Origin: JBKPNZ01 sp046732895
GTDB taxonomy: Bacteria > Actinomycetota > Thermoleophilia > Solirubrobacterales > 70-9
Direction: 5' to 3'
DNA length: 64,000 nt
Assembly (NCBI GenBank): GCA_046732895.1
Contig: JBKPNZ010000009.1
Coordinates: 54,607-118,606, forward strand
How positions within the stretch are numbered: the stretch's first letter is position 1; each line of letters begins with the position of its first letter. Shown here piece by piece: positions 36,875 through 44,937 of this stretch. The position numbers and the translations under genes were made by a program. The notes under the pieces were generated by a model that saw only the letters and a program-made list of their open reading frames with translations, had not been told where the DNA came from and searched no databases.

Positions 36875-37567
36875 TCAATTGCGCTTTGCGCGGCTCTTCG
36901 AAGCCCTGGACTTGCCCGTCGACGATCTACGCGATGCCGCCGGCTTGGGTGCTGCATTCCGCGTTCGGTCCGAGCCCGTCGATGTGCGCCGCGCGGCGTC
37001 GCCCTCGATCTCCGACACGGGGATCTCGTCGTGAGCGACGTCAGTGGCGAGCTGTGGAAGCAGATCGCCGATGAACTTCGCCATTCGCTCTTCCTCGCGT
37101 CGGATGTCGCGAGCTAGCTTCGCGGTCTGCTTGTCACCAACCGACGTGGCCAGCGCATCGATCACCGTGTAGGTGGCGATCTCTTCGGCCTCCTCGCGAA
37201 ACTCCACGCGGGCGTTGTGGAGCATCTTGCCCTGCTCACTCGAGCCCCTCACGAGGTGCAGAGGGCCCTGCGCCGCGGCCTTGGCCTTGCCGACGACACC
37301 CTGGATGCTCTGCGCCGCCTTGGTCGCGCTCTCTGGGCCCGGCAGTGTGACCGTCTCTGCGGCCCCCCCGAGCTGCTTGATCCGCTTCGCGACCGCGGAC
37401 GCGTGCGACTTCGTCTCCTTCACGTGCTGTCGAAGGGCCTTCTCGTAGTCATCGCGCGTGGTGACCTCGAGGTGTGAGGCCAGCGCAACCTCGAGCTCGC
37501 GCTCCTTGCCATACGCCTCGTTCAGCATCTCGACAAGCTTCGAGTCTCGCTTCGTCTGTTCGGACAT
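36875..37567 (-). CDS. DUF892 (YciE/YciF-like) ferritin-fold protein with basic tail
   Basis: The 230-residue protein has a four-helix bundle typical of DUF892: KLVEMLNEAYGKERELEVAL, QHVKETKSHASAVAKRIKQLGG and EEAEEIATYTVIDALA, with the Glu/His residues of the ferritin-like di-iron site. The last 50 residues are a Lys/Arg/Ser/Ala-rich extension (RRSSTGKSRASKSRAKRN) that could bind DNA, as Dps tails do. ATG 37567 follows AGAGAGGACCGC. First gene of a two-gene operon with the basic low-complexity gene. Confidence 0.85.
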   Translation of the reverse strand: MSEQTKRDSKLVEMLNEAYGKERELEVALASHLEVTTRDDYEKALRQHVKETKSHASAVAKRIKQLGGAAETVTLPGPESATKAAQSIQGVVGKAKAAAQGPLHLVRGSSEQGKMLHNARVEFREEAEEIATYTVIDALATSVGDKQTAKLARDIRREEERMAKFIGDLLPQLATDVAHDEIPVSEIEGDAARRTSTGSDRTRNAAPKPAASRRSSTGKSRASKSRAKRN

Positions 37568-37635
37568 GCGGTCCTCTCTTCCTAGTCAGTTGTGTCGCGA
37601 GGTCAAGTCCTGGAGGACGACCTCGACCGGTGAGG

Positions 37636-37672
37636 GCTCGTGCGGGCCACCGGCAAGGTGGCCCGCATGAGC
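37636..37672 (-). terminator. Strong hairpin terminator between the 107-aa membrane gene and DUF892
   Basis: TGCGGGCCACC (37641-37651) pairs perfectly with GGTGGCCCGCA (37657-37667), loop of five, extended by GCTC/GAGC outside one mismatch. No U-run follows, as is usual at this G+C content. It should separate the two minus-strand units. Confidence 0.6.
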
Positions 37673-37690
37673 TACTGAACGCGTGCTGAC

Positions 37691-38014
37691 CTATGCGCGG
37701 TCGTCACGATCCTCGGTGTAGGGATCGCTCGAGCCGGCCTTGGCCAGTCCGCGGCTGATCAGGTAGGCACCAGCGACGATCGCAACGTAGAGCCATGCCT
37801 GACGAGCGATGAACTCGTCGGTTCCCGTCGTGTCGCCGCCCTTGATCGCGGCGGCGCTGACGAGGATCGCGAGAATCACACCAACCATCGCCCAGAACTC
37901 GGTGGTCTTGAACGCCTGCTTGGTCTCCGTGGTGAGTCGGCGAGCAAGACTCGGCCGTTCGACGGCGGGCGGTGTGCGGTCAGGGCTGTTTCGAGCAACC
38001 CGAGTGGCTTCCAT
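37691..38014 (-). CDS. Two-TM membrane protein, 107 aa
   Basis: The basic N-terminus (SLARRLTTETKQAFKTTEFW) leads to TM1 AMVGVILAILVSAAAI, then a polar GGDTTGTDEF loop, TM2 LYVAIVAGAYLISRGLAKAG and an acidic tail. AAGGAGGA stands 8 nt before ATG 38014, so translation should be strong. The family is common in actinobacteria, function unknown. Confidence 0.75.
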   Translation of the reverse strand: MEATRVARNSPDRTPPAVERPSLARRLTTETKQAFKTTEFWAMVGVILAILVSAAAIKGGDTTGTDEFIARQAWLYVAIVAGAYLISRGLAKAGSSDPYTEDRDDRA

Positions 38015-38223
38015 TCGGAAGTCCTCCTTCTTTGTAGGGACGATTCATGCTTCGCCCCCGTAGGCCCAGAGTCGAGCTCCGGCCACCAGGCTGCGATAAC
38101 AGCGCGGAACCGCGGTAGTCAGGTCGCGTGAGCGCCCGGCGACCGCGGAGCTCCCGAGTACCCGTGAGTTAGAAGTTGAAACCGGACCCGGCGTTCCGGC
38201 AGCCACGGAGACCGCGGCGTGCG

Positions 38224-38574
38224 CTAGGCGTTCGTCACCAGGAACAGCTCGACGATGACCCGTGCGCGAAGGAGGACCTGGCTGTGATAGTCCAAGACCT
38301 TGAGCGCGGTGACCCTCTCGACCTGCTGGGTCATCTCGGCGTCGAGCTCCTCCTCCCAGGTAAGCCGCAAGTCGCGAACCTTGTCGGAGCGCCCACGCTC
38401 GATCAGTGTCTCCTCGACATCCAGGAATCCGCCGCGAAGGACGACAACCAACAGGTTGTCGTTCAAGTAGGCCTTGGCTCCCTCGGGACCCCGCCCGTAG
38501 AAGTTCGCTTTCACCTTGCTAACGGCGTTCGCGACCTCGGCGAGTTCCTCGCCAGCGAGCTGGATTGTCGGCAT
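38224..38574 (-). CDS. DUF2294 / MpsC-like protein
   Basis: The 116-residue protein matches the family annotated as Na+-translocating membrane potential-generating system MpsC: VSKVKANFYGRGPEGAKAYLNDNLLVVVLRGGFLDVEETLIERG. There is no TM segment. In staphylococci MpsABC generates membrane potential; solitary MpsC-like proteins of actinobacteria are untested. A second member is at 63326-63745. The start could also be GTG 38589. Confidence 0.82.
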   Translation of the reverse strand: MPTIQLAGEELAEVANAVSKVKANFYGRGPEGAKAYLNDNLLVVVLRGGFLDVEETLIERGRSDKVRDLRLTWEEELDAEMTQQVERVTALKVLDYHSQVLLRARVIVELFLVTNA

Positions 38575-38722
38575 GGGGCCATTATCCACGCCGGAGAGCC
38601 GAGCCTCTCCCCATCAAGGAAGCCCTGGTCAAGAGTCGCGGTTAATGAAGCTGACCGACGAAGGCGGGAGGGAGCGCTACATCCACGTGCGGGAGATCGT
38701 CACGTTTGAGCGTCGGGGCAGC

Positions 38723-39121
38723 CTAGCCGTCGGCTAGTGACGCGGCTACAACGGAGCCCCGCGATGAGGGCATCCGGCGATCCTCAACGAGCGTCAGTTC
38801 TTGCTCGAGCCCGCACAGCTCGAAGATCCGCATGACCTTCTCGTGTGGTCGCGTCACGCCCAGCCGGCGACCGTTGTTGGCGGCCCTCGAGTGAGCTCTC
38901 ATGATCACGGAGAGCCCGGTCGAGTCGATGAACTCCAACCGGGCCAGGTCGAGCACGATCCGCGAGGCGCTCGTGCCTTCAATCCGAGTGAGCTCGTCCT
39001 TGAGCTTCCTTGCGTTCGAGAGGTCCAGCTCGCCGTCGAGCCTGATGAGGTAATTTTCGGCGTGCTGCTCACTGAAGATCGTGAGCTTGTTTCGCTCCAT
39101 TCCCTGAGCTGTGTCGCCCAT
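38723..39121 (-). CDS. STAS-domain anti-sigma factor antagonist
   Basis: The 132-residue protein has the SpoIIAA/RsbV-type STAS fold: ENYLIRLDGELDLSNARKLKDEL and LDLARLEFIDSTGLSVIMRA, with the phosphorylatable Ser in IDSTGL near residue 64. AAGGAGGTC precedes ATG 39121. It would bind an anti-sigma kinase when unphosphorylated; the HATPase protein at 44056-44430 is the only candidate partner in the window. No sigma factor is nearby. Confidence 0.88.
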   Translation of the reverse strand: MGDTAQGMERNKLTIFSEQHAENYLIRLDGELDLSNARKLKDELTRIEGTSASRIVLDLARLEFIDSTGLSVIMRAHSRAANNGRRLGVTRPHEKVMRIFELCGLEQELTLVEDRRMPSSRGSVVAASLADG

Positions 39122-39178
39122 GGCGACCTCCTTCAGCCCCCTCCGTGGGTGCCGCCGTCGAACGGAGATGAATGAGAA

Positions 39179-39367
39179 ATGCCCCGTGTGCGACCGGTAA
39201 GCAAAGGTTACTCCGAACTGGGCCCGATCCCGTTCCTGCGCAAGGGCTCACGCGAGGAGCTGCACGCGGCAACCGGGGACACGAAGCTTCCGGCGCTGAA
39301 GCTCGCTGACGGGACCATGATCACTCACTCGAAGGCGATCCTTTCCTGGGTCGCCGACCAGCCCTAG
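39179..39367 (+). pseudogene. Fragment of a thioredoxin-fold (glutaredoxin/GST N-terminal) protein
   Basis: The 62-residue frame contains TKLPALKLADGTMITHSKAI followed by LSWV, the cis-Pro and 'xDGxxIxxSxxI' half of a GST/glutaredoxin fold, but no N-terminal CxxC strand-helix in this frame. Just before it, ATG 39168 opens MNEKCPVCDR* in another frame, supplying a CPVC motif. A frameshift plus a deletion of the first helix would explain both. Treated as a decayed gene. Confidence 0.5.
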
Positions 39368-39557
39368 ACCGCGCCGCCGCAAGGGCTCAGACGCCGTCGG
39401 CGAGGGCAAGAAGGTGATGATCTAGACCGGCGAGTGTGCTTACTGCTAGGTGTTCGCCGGCGAGGCGACCATCGGTTGCCGACCAGTTGCCTCCATATCA
39501 CCCGTCATGTTCGTGCGTGGCGGCTGTGGCATGACTCCAGTGGGTAGGGGGCGATCC

Positions 39558-39686
39558 ATGTTTGTGATCTGGAAGCGATCAGGCGAACGCACGCAAGTGC
39601 GATTCATGTGGGGGTGCCTTGGCTGGTCGATCGTGGTCTCGATCGTGCTCACCCTCTTGGTGAACTTGCTGATCAGACTCTTGTGA
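39558..39686 (+). CDS. Short membrane peptide, 42 aa
   Basis: ATG 39558 reads MFVIWKRSGERTQVRFMWGC followed by one TM helix ending NLLIRLL. A GTAGGGGGCG stretch lies just upstream. Similar single-pass peptides occur in many actinobacteria. An upstream in-frame start (39450) adds a less plausible N-terminus. Confidence 0.5.
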   Translation: MFVIWKRSGERTQVRFMWGCLGWSIVVSIVLTLLVNLLIRLL

Positions 39687-39924
39687 GGTCCGGTTTTTTA
39701 GGCTGAGGATCCACCTTGGCCGTGGTGGACCGACCGGCCTGGCGCCGAGTACGTCGAATTTCCGCCCGTCGAGCAGAAGCTTCGGCGGGTAGCGGCTTAC
39801 GTCCGGCCCTCCGAGGTGGCGGAGCCGAGCTTCTCGTGGACATACGTCACTTGACAGGCGCCGCTTGAAGCGTAGTCTTCGACTGGCAGGGGGTCTGACT
39901 CGGGGGGTCAAGGAGGAGAGGCTG

Positions 39925-41727
39925 ATGAGAAGAATCCCTTGGGTACTCGCGGCTTGTGCTCTGGCTGCCCTTGTACTGGCTGCACCGGCGGCGGCGAGCG
40001 ACACCAGCGGGCTCGTCTCGGTCGGCAGTCCGCAGACGCCGTTCTCGCAGAACAAACAGAACGAGCCAGCGATCGCGGTCGACCAGCTTCATCCGAACCT
40101 CCTCGCGCAGGGTGCCAACGACAACATTGATTTGGAAGCGTGTAATGCCGGCGACGACACGACTTGTCCATTCACGCCGGGCGTCGGCGTTTCGGGACTT
40201 TCGTTCTCGCTCGACGGCGGCTCCTCCTGGACGCAGCCCACCTATTCGGGTTACAGCGCCCGCACTTGTCTGGGGGTGGTGGGTTCCAGCGATCCCGACT
40301 GCACGCCCCTCACTCCCGCCCAAGGCGGACTCATCGGTACGTTGCCCTGGTACTACGAAAACGACGTGGTCTCCGACGGTGATCCAGCACTTGCCTTCGG
40401 GCCGGTACCGGACGCGAACGGTGATTTCTCGTGGGTGAACGGCTCGCGCCTCTACTACGCGAACCTAACCTCAAACTTCGCCTCCAAGCGCCGCGATTTC
40501 GCGATCAAGGGCGTGGAGGGAATCGGTGTCTCACGCACCGATAACGCGACCGCCGCGGCGAACGACTCCAAGGCCGCGTGGGAGCCACCGGTGCTAATCC
40601 CCAGCACCAGCGGTGCGGCGTTCGCCGACAAGGAGCAGATCTGGGCGGACAATGCCTCGTCGAGCCCGCACTTCGGCAACGCCTATTTGTGCTACGCGAA
40701 CTACCGCGGCGGCCCCAGCGTCGGGTCGGCCGCACACGACCTGCTGGTCGCGACCTCGCGCAACGGCGGCGATACCTGGTCGAAGGTCCAGGTGGCGGGC
40801 ATTCCCGGATCGGCGTCCGGCCGGTGGGCCGTGTTGAGTGGGGCCAGCGGCTGCACGATCCGCACCGCCAGCGACGGGACCGTCTACGTGTTCTGGCTTA
40901 GCTGGAACCAGCGGCTCAAGCAAAACGGGATCTACATGAGCACGTCGACGAACGGCGGCGCGACGTTCAGCCCGCCGCGGCGACTCTTCCAGGTGGTGCA
41001 CACCGGGGTCTACGACCCGGTGCAGGGTCGCAACGAGATGGACGGCATCACCGGGGCAAGAGACGACCTCTCCGACGCCCCGAGCGTCGACATCGCGAAC
41101 GGCGCCCCGACTGGCGCAGGAGCGACGGACCAGATCGTGATGACCTGGGTTGATGGCAAGGACGGGTTGAACAACGAGCACGTCATGTTCACGACGTCGA
41201 CCGACGGCGGCCAAACGTGGACGACGCCGCTTCGAATGGTGGAGGAGGAGATCGGCCATCCGTCGGACCGGGGTTTCTACTCGGCACCTGCGATCTCGCC
41301 CAACGGCGAAGACGTCTACCTCGTCTATAACGCGTTCCTCGAGCCCTACAAGGCGAGCGCGATCGGTCCAAGCAACGACCGTCCGCTCGTCGGGGTCGTG
41401 ACGCACGCCGATGTGGCGCCGAACGGGACCGTGGGCCCCTTCGCGGAGCTGAATCGCGGCGCGTCCGGAGACGCCCGAGGCTCGAGCGCGAACGCTCTCA
41501 CGGACGAGTTCCTCGGCGACTACGTCTACGCCGTCGCGACCAACGACTATGGGGCGGCTGTCTGGAACGACGTACGGAGGGCGGCCGACTGCCCGGCCGT
41601 CGATGCCTACCGGATGTCGCTTGAGACCGGCGCAACCGTGCCGACGCCGGCGCCCGAGCAGGACTGCCCCGCCCGTTTCGGGAACACCGATATCTTCGGT
41701 GGTGCATGGGCGGATCCGACGCCGTAG
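39925..41727 (+). CDS. Secreted Asp-box (sialidase/BNR-repeat) beta-propeller protein
   Basis: The 600-residue protein starts with a signal peptide (MRRIPWVLAACALAALVLAA, cleavage after AAAS). The mature part has at least four Asp-box motifs, SLDGGSSW (near 95), SRNGGDTW (near 278), STNGGATF (near 341) and STDGGQTW (near 425), typical of sialidase-type beta-propellers. Conserved catalytic sialidase Arg triad and nucleophile Tyr cannot be assigned, so enzymatic activity is unproven. AAGGAGG stands 8 nt before ATG 39925. Followed by a strong terminator. Single-gene unit. Confidence 0.85.
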   Translation: MRRIPWVLAACALAALVLAAPAAASDTSGLVSVGSPQTPFSQNKQNEPAIAVDQLHPNLLAQGANDNIDLEACNAGDDTTCPFTPGVGVSGLSFSLDGGSSWTQPTYSGYSARTCLGVVGSSDPDCTPLTPAQGGLIGTLPWYYENDVVSDGDPALAFGPVPDANGDFSWVNGSRLYYANLTSNFASKRRDFAIKGVEGIGVSRTDNATAAANDSKAAWEPPVLIPSTSGAAFADKEQIWADNASSSPHFGNAYLCYANYRGGPSVGSAAHDLLVATSRNGGDTWSKVQVAGIPGSASGRWAVLSGASGCTIRTASDGTVYVFWLSWNQRLKQNGIYMSTSTNGGATFSPPRRLFQVVHTGVYDPVQGRNEMDGITGARDDLSDAPSVDIANGAPTGAGATDQIVMTWVDGKDGLNNEHVMFTTSTDGGQTWTTPLRMVEEEIGHPSDRGFYSAPAISPNGEDVYLVYNAFLEPYKASAIGPSNDRPLVGVVTHADVAPNGTVGPFAELNRGASGDARGSSANALTDEFLGDYVYAVATNDYGAAVWNDVRRAADCPAVDAYRMSLETGATVPTPAPEQDCPARFGNTDIFGGAWADPTP

Positions 41728-41748
41728 GGGCGCCGACGATTAAGCCGA

Positions 41749-41773
41749 GAGGGCCGGTGCACAACCGGCCCTC
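41749..41773 (+). terminator. Terminator after the Asp-box protein gene
   Basis: GAGGGCCGGT (41749-41758) pairs perfectly with ACCGGCCCTC (41764-41773) around the loop GCACA. It lies 22 bp after the stop. Confidence 0.7.
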
Positions 41774-41901
41774 GTTGCGACCGGGTCCCCTGCGCGGCGC
41801 GACAGGACCGCGCCGACCATCGCGGGGTCAGAGGTGAGCCAAGCGAATCGGGTCGGCTAATGGAAACGTCCGAACTGCTCTCTGGGCAGTATCGGACGTG
41901 C

Positions 41902-42750
41902 TCACCCCATGATCAGCGCGACCGCACGCGACTGCACATCAAGCTTCGCTGGGCCGGCCTCGACGATCTCTCCATCTACGTTCCATGCGGTGCTCGGCGC
42001 CGCGACGTGCATGACCGCGCCCCTGCGTGCGATCACACCGCGCTGGGTGCGGATGCGCCCTGTGCGCAGCCCCACCGCCCGTCGCAACAGGCCGGCTCGC
42101 GATCCGGCGGGGATCACCATGGCATCCAGCAGGCCGTCCGCGGGATCGGCTTCGATTTGGGCGCCCGCGCCAAACGCCCCGACGCACGCGACCGTCAGCT
42201 GCCAGGCGGCGCCGCTGAACGCAAGCGTCCCATCGCACGCAAGCTCGCACGCGACGGGCGGCGCCTTCATGCCCGCCACCACCGCGCCGGTTACGTAGGC
42301 GGCAGCGCCGAGCCGCCCCTTCAGTCCGCGTGCACGCCGCGCGGCCGCCGGCGGCATTCCGATGCTGGCGACGTTCAGGAACGGCCGCAGCTCCCCCTCG
42401 AAGCGGATGCGGCCGAGGTCGACACGCACGACTTCAGTCCCGGCGATCGCCAAGTCGATGGCCTGCTCCGGGTCGGCGGGCAGTGACATCGCCCGCGCGA
42501 AGTCATTGGCGGTGCCCACCGGGATCACGGCGAGCGGCAAGCCGAGCCGCACCGCCTCGGCGGCGACGACCGCCAGGGAGCCGTCGCCACCCGCGACCGC
42601 CACGCGCTCCGCGCGGAGGCTCTCCAGGTCGGCGAGTTCGCCGATGGATAGGCGCCTGACCGCAGGATCGCGCTCGCGCAGCGCGGCAACGGCCCTCCCG
42701 GCCGCTCCGTCCCCGGATCCGGGATTGGCGATGACGACGAGGCGTGGCAG
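41902..42750 (-). CDS. Diacylglycerol kinase catalytic-domain family protein (apparent CTG start)
   Basis: The frame has VIANPGSGDGAAGRAVAALR at its N-terminus, then VAVAGGDGSLAVVAAEAV (GGDG motif), IPVGTANDFARAM, LNVASIGM and WNVDGEIVEAGP, a complete DAGK fold of 282 residues. The first ATG, GTG or TTG in this frame is the GTG at 42603, which would delete the NPGSG strand. An in-frame TGA lies 9 nt before CTG 42750, and GAGGGG sits about 6 nt before that CTG, so CTG is the best start. It follows the one-TM gene after 10 bp. Confidence 0.8.
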   Translation of the reverse strand: MPRLVVIANPGSGDGAAGRAVAALRERDPAVRRLSIGELADLESLRAERVAVAGGDGSLAVVAAEAVRLGLPLAVIPVGTANDFARAMSLPADPEQAIDLAIAGTEVVRVDLGRIRFEGELRPFLNVASIGMPPAAARRARGLKGRLGAAAYVTGAVVAGMKAPPVACELACDGTLAFSGAAWQLTVACVGAFGAGAQIEADPADGLLDAMVIPAGSRAGLLRRAVGLRTGRIRTQRGVIARRGAVMHVAAPSTAWNVDGEIVEAGPAKLDVQSRAVALIMG

Positions 42751-42760
42751 TCCCTGCCCC

Positions 42761-43003
42761 TCAGTCGGGCATCTTGGCGCGCGCCTCGCGCCCCTTCTGC
42801 GCGCTGCGATCGGCTGCCTTCCGGGAGGCCGAGAAGGGCTTCTCGGCCCACTCGCCGGCCTTGCCGGGGGCCTTCCCGGCCACGCTCTGGCCTTCGCCCA
42901 GCGTGCGATCGACCCCTCGCTGGGGCCACCACGACATCCGCGGCAGCAGGAATCCCAGGATCGCCAGGATGATGCAGACCCCGATGATCACTACAACGGT
43001 CAC
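42761..43003 (-). CDS. Single-TM membrane protein, 80 aa
   Basis: GTG 43003 is preceded by GAGGAG at 8 nt and opens directly into one TM helix (TVVVIIGVCIILAILGFLLP), then a basic Gly/Ala/Lys-rich cytoplasmic tail with EKPFSASRKAADRSAQKG. Upstream gene of a probable operon with the lipid-kinase-family gene. Function unknown. Confidence 0.7.
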   Translation of the reverse strand: MTVVVIIGVCIILAILGFLLPRMSWWPQRGVDRTLGEGQSVAGKAPGKAGEWAEKPFSASRKAADRSAQKGREARAKMPD

Positions 43004-43168
43004 TTGTGTGACTCCTCTCCTCGCTTCCGTGCCCCGGGCCGCGTACCCGTAGCCCTTGACCAGAAACGAAGCTAGACCCGAAGGTCCCGCGTCTCCCTCG
43101 TACGCCCTTTCCACTGCATCGAGGCCCGAGGCCCCTCAAGGACTCTTCGCGCGTCGCCGATATCGGCG

Positions 43169-43552
43169 CTACCGCGGCTCGATTATCGCGAGCACGTTCC
43201 CGTCGGGGTCCTTGAACCAGGCCGCCTTGCCAGCGTCGGAGTGCGCGATGCCCTTCGCATCGGTCTTGAGCGGCTCGTCGTATTGCTCGAAGGTGACGCC
43301 GTTGCCCGACAGCTCGTCGACCGTCGCCTCCGCGTCATCCACCTCCCAGCCCGCCGTCGTGCTCTCCGACTTCCCAGCTCCCGATCCGGGGAAAATGTGG
43401 AGCTCGGTTCCCTCGCCGCAGGGGTAGGTGCGGCCTCCGTCCCCGGCGTCCTCACCCTCCGAGAGTCCAAGCTTGCCCTCGTAGAAGTCCTTCGCCCTCT
43501 GCATGTCTGAGACCGCGATCGCCGGCCCGACCTTCGCCTCCGAAAGGCCCAT
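43169..43552 (-). CDS. VOC-family (glyoxalase/dioxygenase fold) protein
   Basis: The 127-residue protein shows paired beta-alpha-beta modules: VGPAIAVSDMQRAKDFYEGKLGL and GWEVDDAEATVDELSGNGVTF, ending AAWFKDPDGNVLAIIEPR. The metal-binding positions (His/Glu) are only partly conserved (TELHIFPG, IIEP), so substrate and metal are unclear. ATG 43552 with AAGGAGT upstream. Confidence 0.87.
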   Translation of the reverse strand: MGLSEAKVGPAIAVSDMQRAKDFYEGKLGLSEGEDAGDGGRTYPCGEGTELHIFPGSGAGKSESTTAGWEVDDAEATVDELSGNGVTFEQYDEPLKTDAKGIAHSDAGKAAWFKDPDGNVLAIIEPR

Positions 43553-43726
43553 ATCTCACTCCTTTTCAAGCGCAGGTTCGCCCGTGGTGCGCAGCTTATG
43601 CGCTGTCGGCCAGCCCGGCGGGGTCTCGAGGGGAAATACCGCTTCCCATGCCAAGGGGATAGCCGCTTCTCGTCCAAAGCAATAGTTCTTCGCGCGTTCA
43701 CCCGTCAGGGGCTAGACTCGCCCCGA

Positions 43727-44059
43727 GTGGCTAGCAGCAGGGATGAACGCTTAGCGTTGAACGAGACCCTCTTCAGGACGGCGAACGAGCGCATGGCCGC
43801 CTGGGAGGAGATTCAGCGCCCGGAGGCCGCCGAGCTCTACTACTGCGAGTGCGCCGATCCCGAGTGCCGTCAGAAGGTCCGGCTCCGCACGTCAGATTAC
43901 GAGCGGATCCGAGCCGACCCCTGCCACTTCTTCGTCGTGCCCGGGCACGAGGTTCCCGACATCGAGACCGTGATCGACTCCCACGACGAGTGGATCGTGA
44001 TCGAGAAGGAACCAGAGGTCCGCGAGATCGTCGAAGCCACCGATCCGCGCCGCAACTAA
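43727..44059 (+). CDS. Conserved hypothetical protein with Cys-rich motif, 110 aa
   Basis: GTG 43727 opens SSRDERLALNETLFRTANER, then ELYYCECADPECRQKVRL, a CxC-x4-C pattern that may bind zinc or iron, then HFFVVPGHEVPDIETVIDSH. I know this as a recurrent short actinobacterial family with no assigned role. It converges with, and overlaps by 4 nt, the HATPase gene. Confidence 0.75.
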   Translation: MASSRDERLALNETLFRTANERMAAWEEIQRPEAAELYYCECADPECRQKVRLRTSDYERIRADPCHFFVVPGHEVPDIETVIDSHDEWIVIEKEPEVREIVEATDPRRN

Positions 44060-44430
44060 GCACACAAGATCTCGAAGCTGACGAGCGTCGAGTCGGTGAC
44101 GTCGACCCACCATCGCGTGGCGATGGCGCCGACGATGTGAAGGCCGAGCCCGCTGGTACTCGGGAGCTCGATGGGGCGCGGCTCGACCTGCCCGCGACCA
44201 TCATTCTCAACCTCGCCGGTGACCCTGCCGTCGACGGCTACACCAAGCCTGACCCGGACGGTGTTGCCGTCTCCGTGCCGGACGGCGTTCGTGATGAGTT
44301 CAGTGACGACCGTCAGCAGATCCGAGAGCGTCGTCGCTGGAATCAGGTCACCCAGGCGCTTCCGGATCAGCCCGCGGGCCTCCTCGGCAGCCTCTTCCCC
44401 CGACGCAATCTCGACCGCGACCCTTGTCAC
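44056..44430 (-). CDS. HATPase anti-sigma-factor-like protein (RsbW/SpoIIAB type)
   Basis: The 124-residue GHKL ATPase has the N-box ELITNAVRHGDG, G1 ENDGRGQ and G2 TSGLGLHIVGAI. No membrane segment. Such single-domain kinases bind a sigma factor and phosphorylate a STAS antagonist; the STAS protein at 38723-39121 is the only candidate in this window. Start GTG or ATG 44430. It sits beside repeat copy 2. Confidence 0.85.
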   Translation of the reverse strand: MTRVAVEIASGEEAAEEARGLIRKRLGDLIPATTLSDLLTVVTELITNAVRHGDGNTVRVRLGVAVDGRVTGEVENDGRGQVEPRPIELPSTSGLGLHIVGAIATRWWVDVTDSTLVSFEILCA

Positions 44431-44548
44431 GCCCTCCTTCTATCCCGATCGGGTGCATTTACGCGGGTTGCAGCCGGATACCACCCAGCATGCGAACGGC
44501 CTCGCCGGCGTGACTGCAAACTGATTGCAAACCTACGACGGATGACAG
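44431..44548. other. Gap before repeat copy 2, no gene
   Basis: The 507-bp interval from 44431 to 44937 holds no long gene. It contains, in order, this featureless stretch, repeat copy 2, the small basic peptide gene on the minus strand, and the possible upstream part of the secreted-protein gene. Confidence 0.4.
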
Positions 44549-44632
44549 CGGAGATGATGTCCGAGAACGCCAAGTTCGCCCTGGGCTACTGACCGGCTTG
44601 ATCAAGCGGTTCCGGTTGCCTCCGGGACACCA
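44549..44632 (+). repeat. Repeat copy 2 of the sufT-like 3' end and flank
   Basis: It matches 27851-27934 with three substitutions in the first 69 nt, a one-base indel and a few terminal changes, including the stop codon and the palindrome GCTTGATCAAGC. The encoded tail reads EMMSENAKFALGY as in the intact gene, but nothing upstream is sufT-like. The two substitutions before the stop are third-position and silent, and one is G-to-A (Asp to Asn). Confidence 0.85.
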
Positions 44633-44646
44633 GCCGCAAGGGCTTG

Positions 44647-44751
44647 CTACCTCGGCTTCCTCCGGCGCAGGCGATCGCGCAGACGATTCCTCGGCTTCCT
44701 CCGGTGCCGGCGTTTCTCAACCCACTCCTGCGCCGCCTTTCGCGCGTGCAT
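44647..44751 (-). CDS. Very basic 34-residue peptide with ideal ribosome-binding site
   Basis: ATG 44751 is preceded by GGAGGT at 5 nt. The peptide starts MHARKAAQEWVEKRRHRRKP and is about half Arg/Lys, with RRKPR occurring twice because a 16-bp direct repeat (CCTCGGCTTCCTCCGG on the plus strand) lies within it. It could be an RNA-binding or antimicrobial-type peptide, or a fortuitous frame. It lies just right of repeat copy 2. No family recognised. Confidence 0.45.
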   Translation of the reverse strand: MHARKAAQEWVEKRRHRRKPRNRLRDRLRRRKPR

Positions 44752-44937
44752 CTGTGACCTCCGTGTAGCTCGCCTCGAATCTACACTCGAGCCTTCGGCC
44801 AGTCAACGGAGCCTCAGACCCTTGGGAGCTGGGCATCGTGCGAACGGTCAACACTCACGACCACGGCGCTAGCGGCAGGTATCTCGACAGCCCGCGCCGC
44901 GCATGGACACGGTGGCAAGCCAACCATCGAGCGCGAG

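Noticed and set aside
43849..44592. 247-codon frame ending in the sufT-like tail EMMSENAKFALGY
   Set aside because: The upstream part is antisense to the HATPase gene and in a wrong frame for the 110-residue gene; the tail is only the repeat copy.
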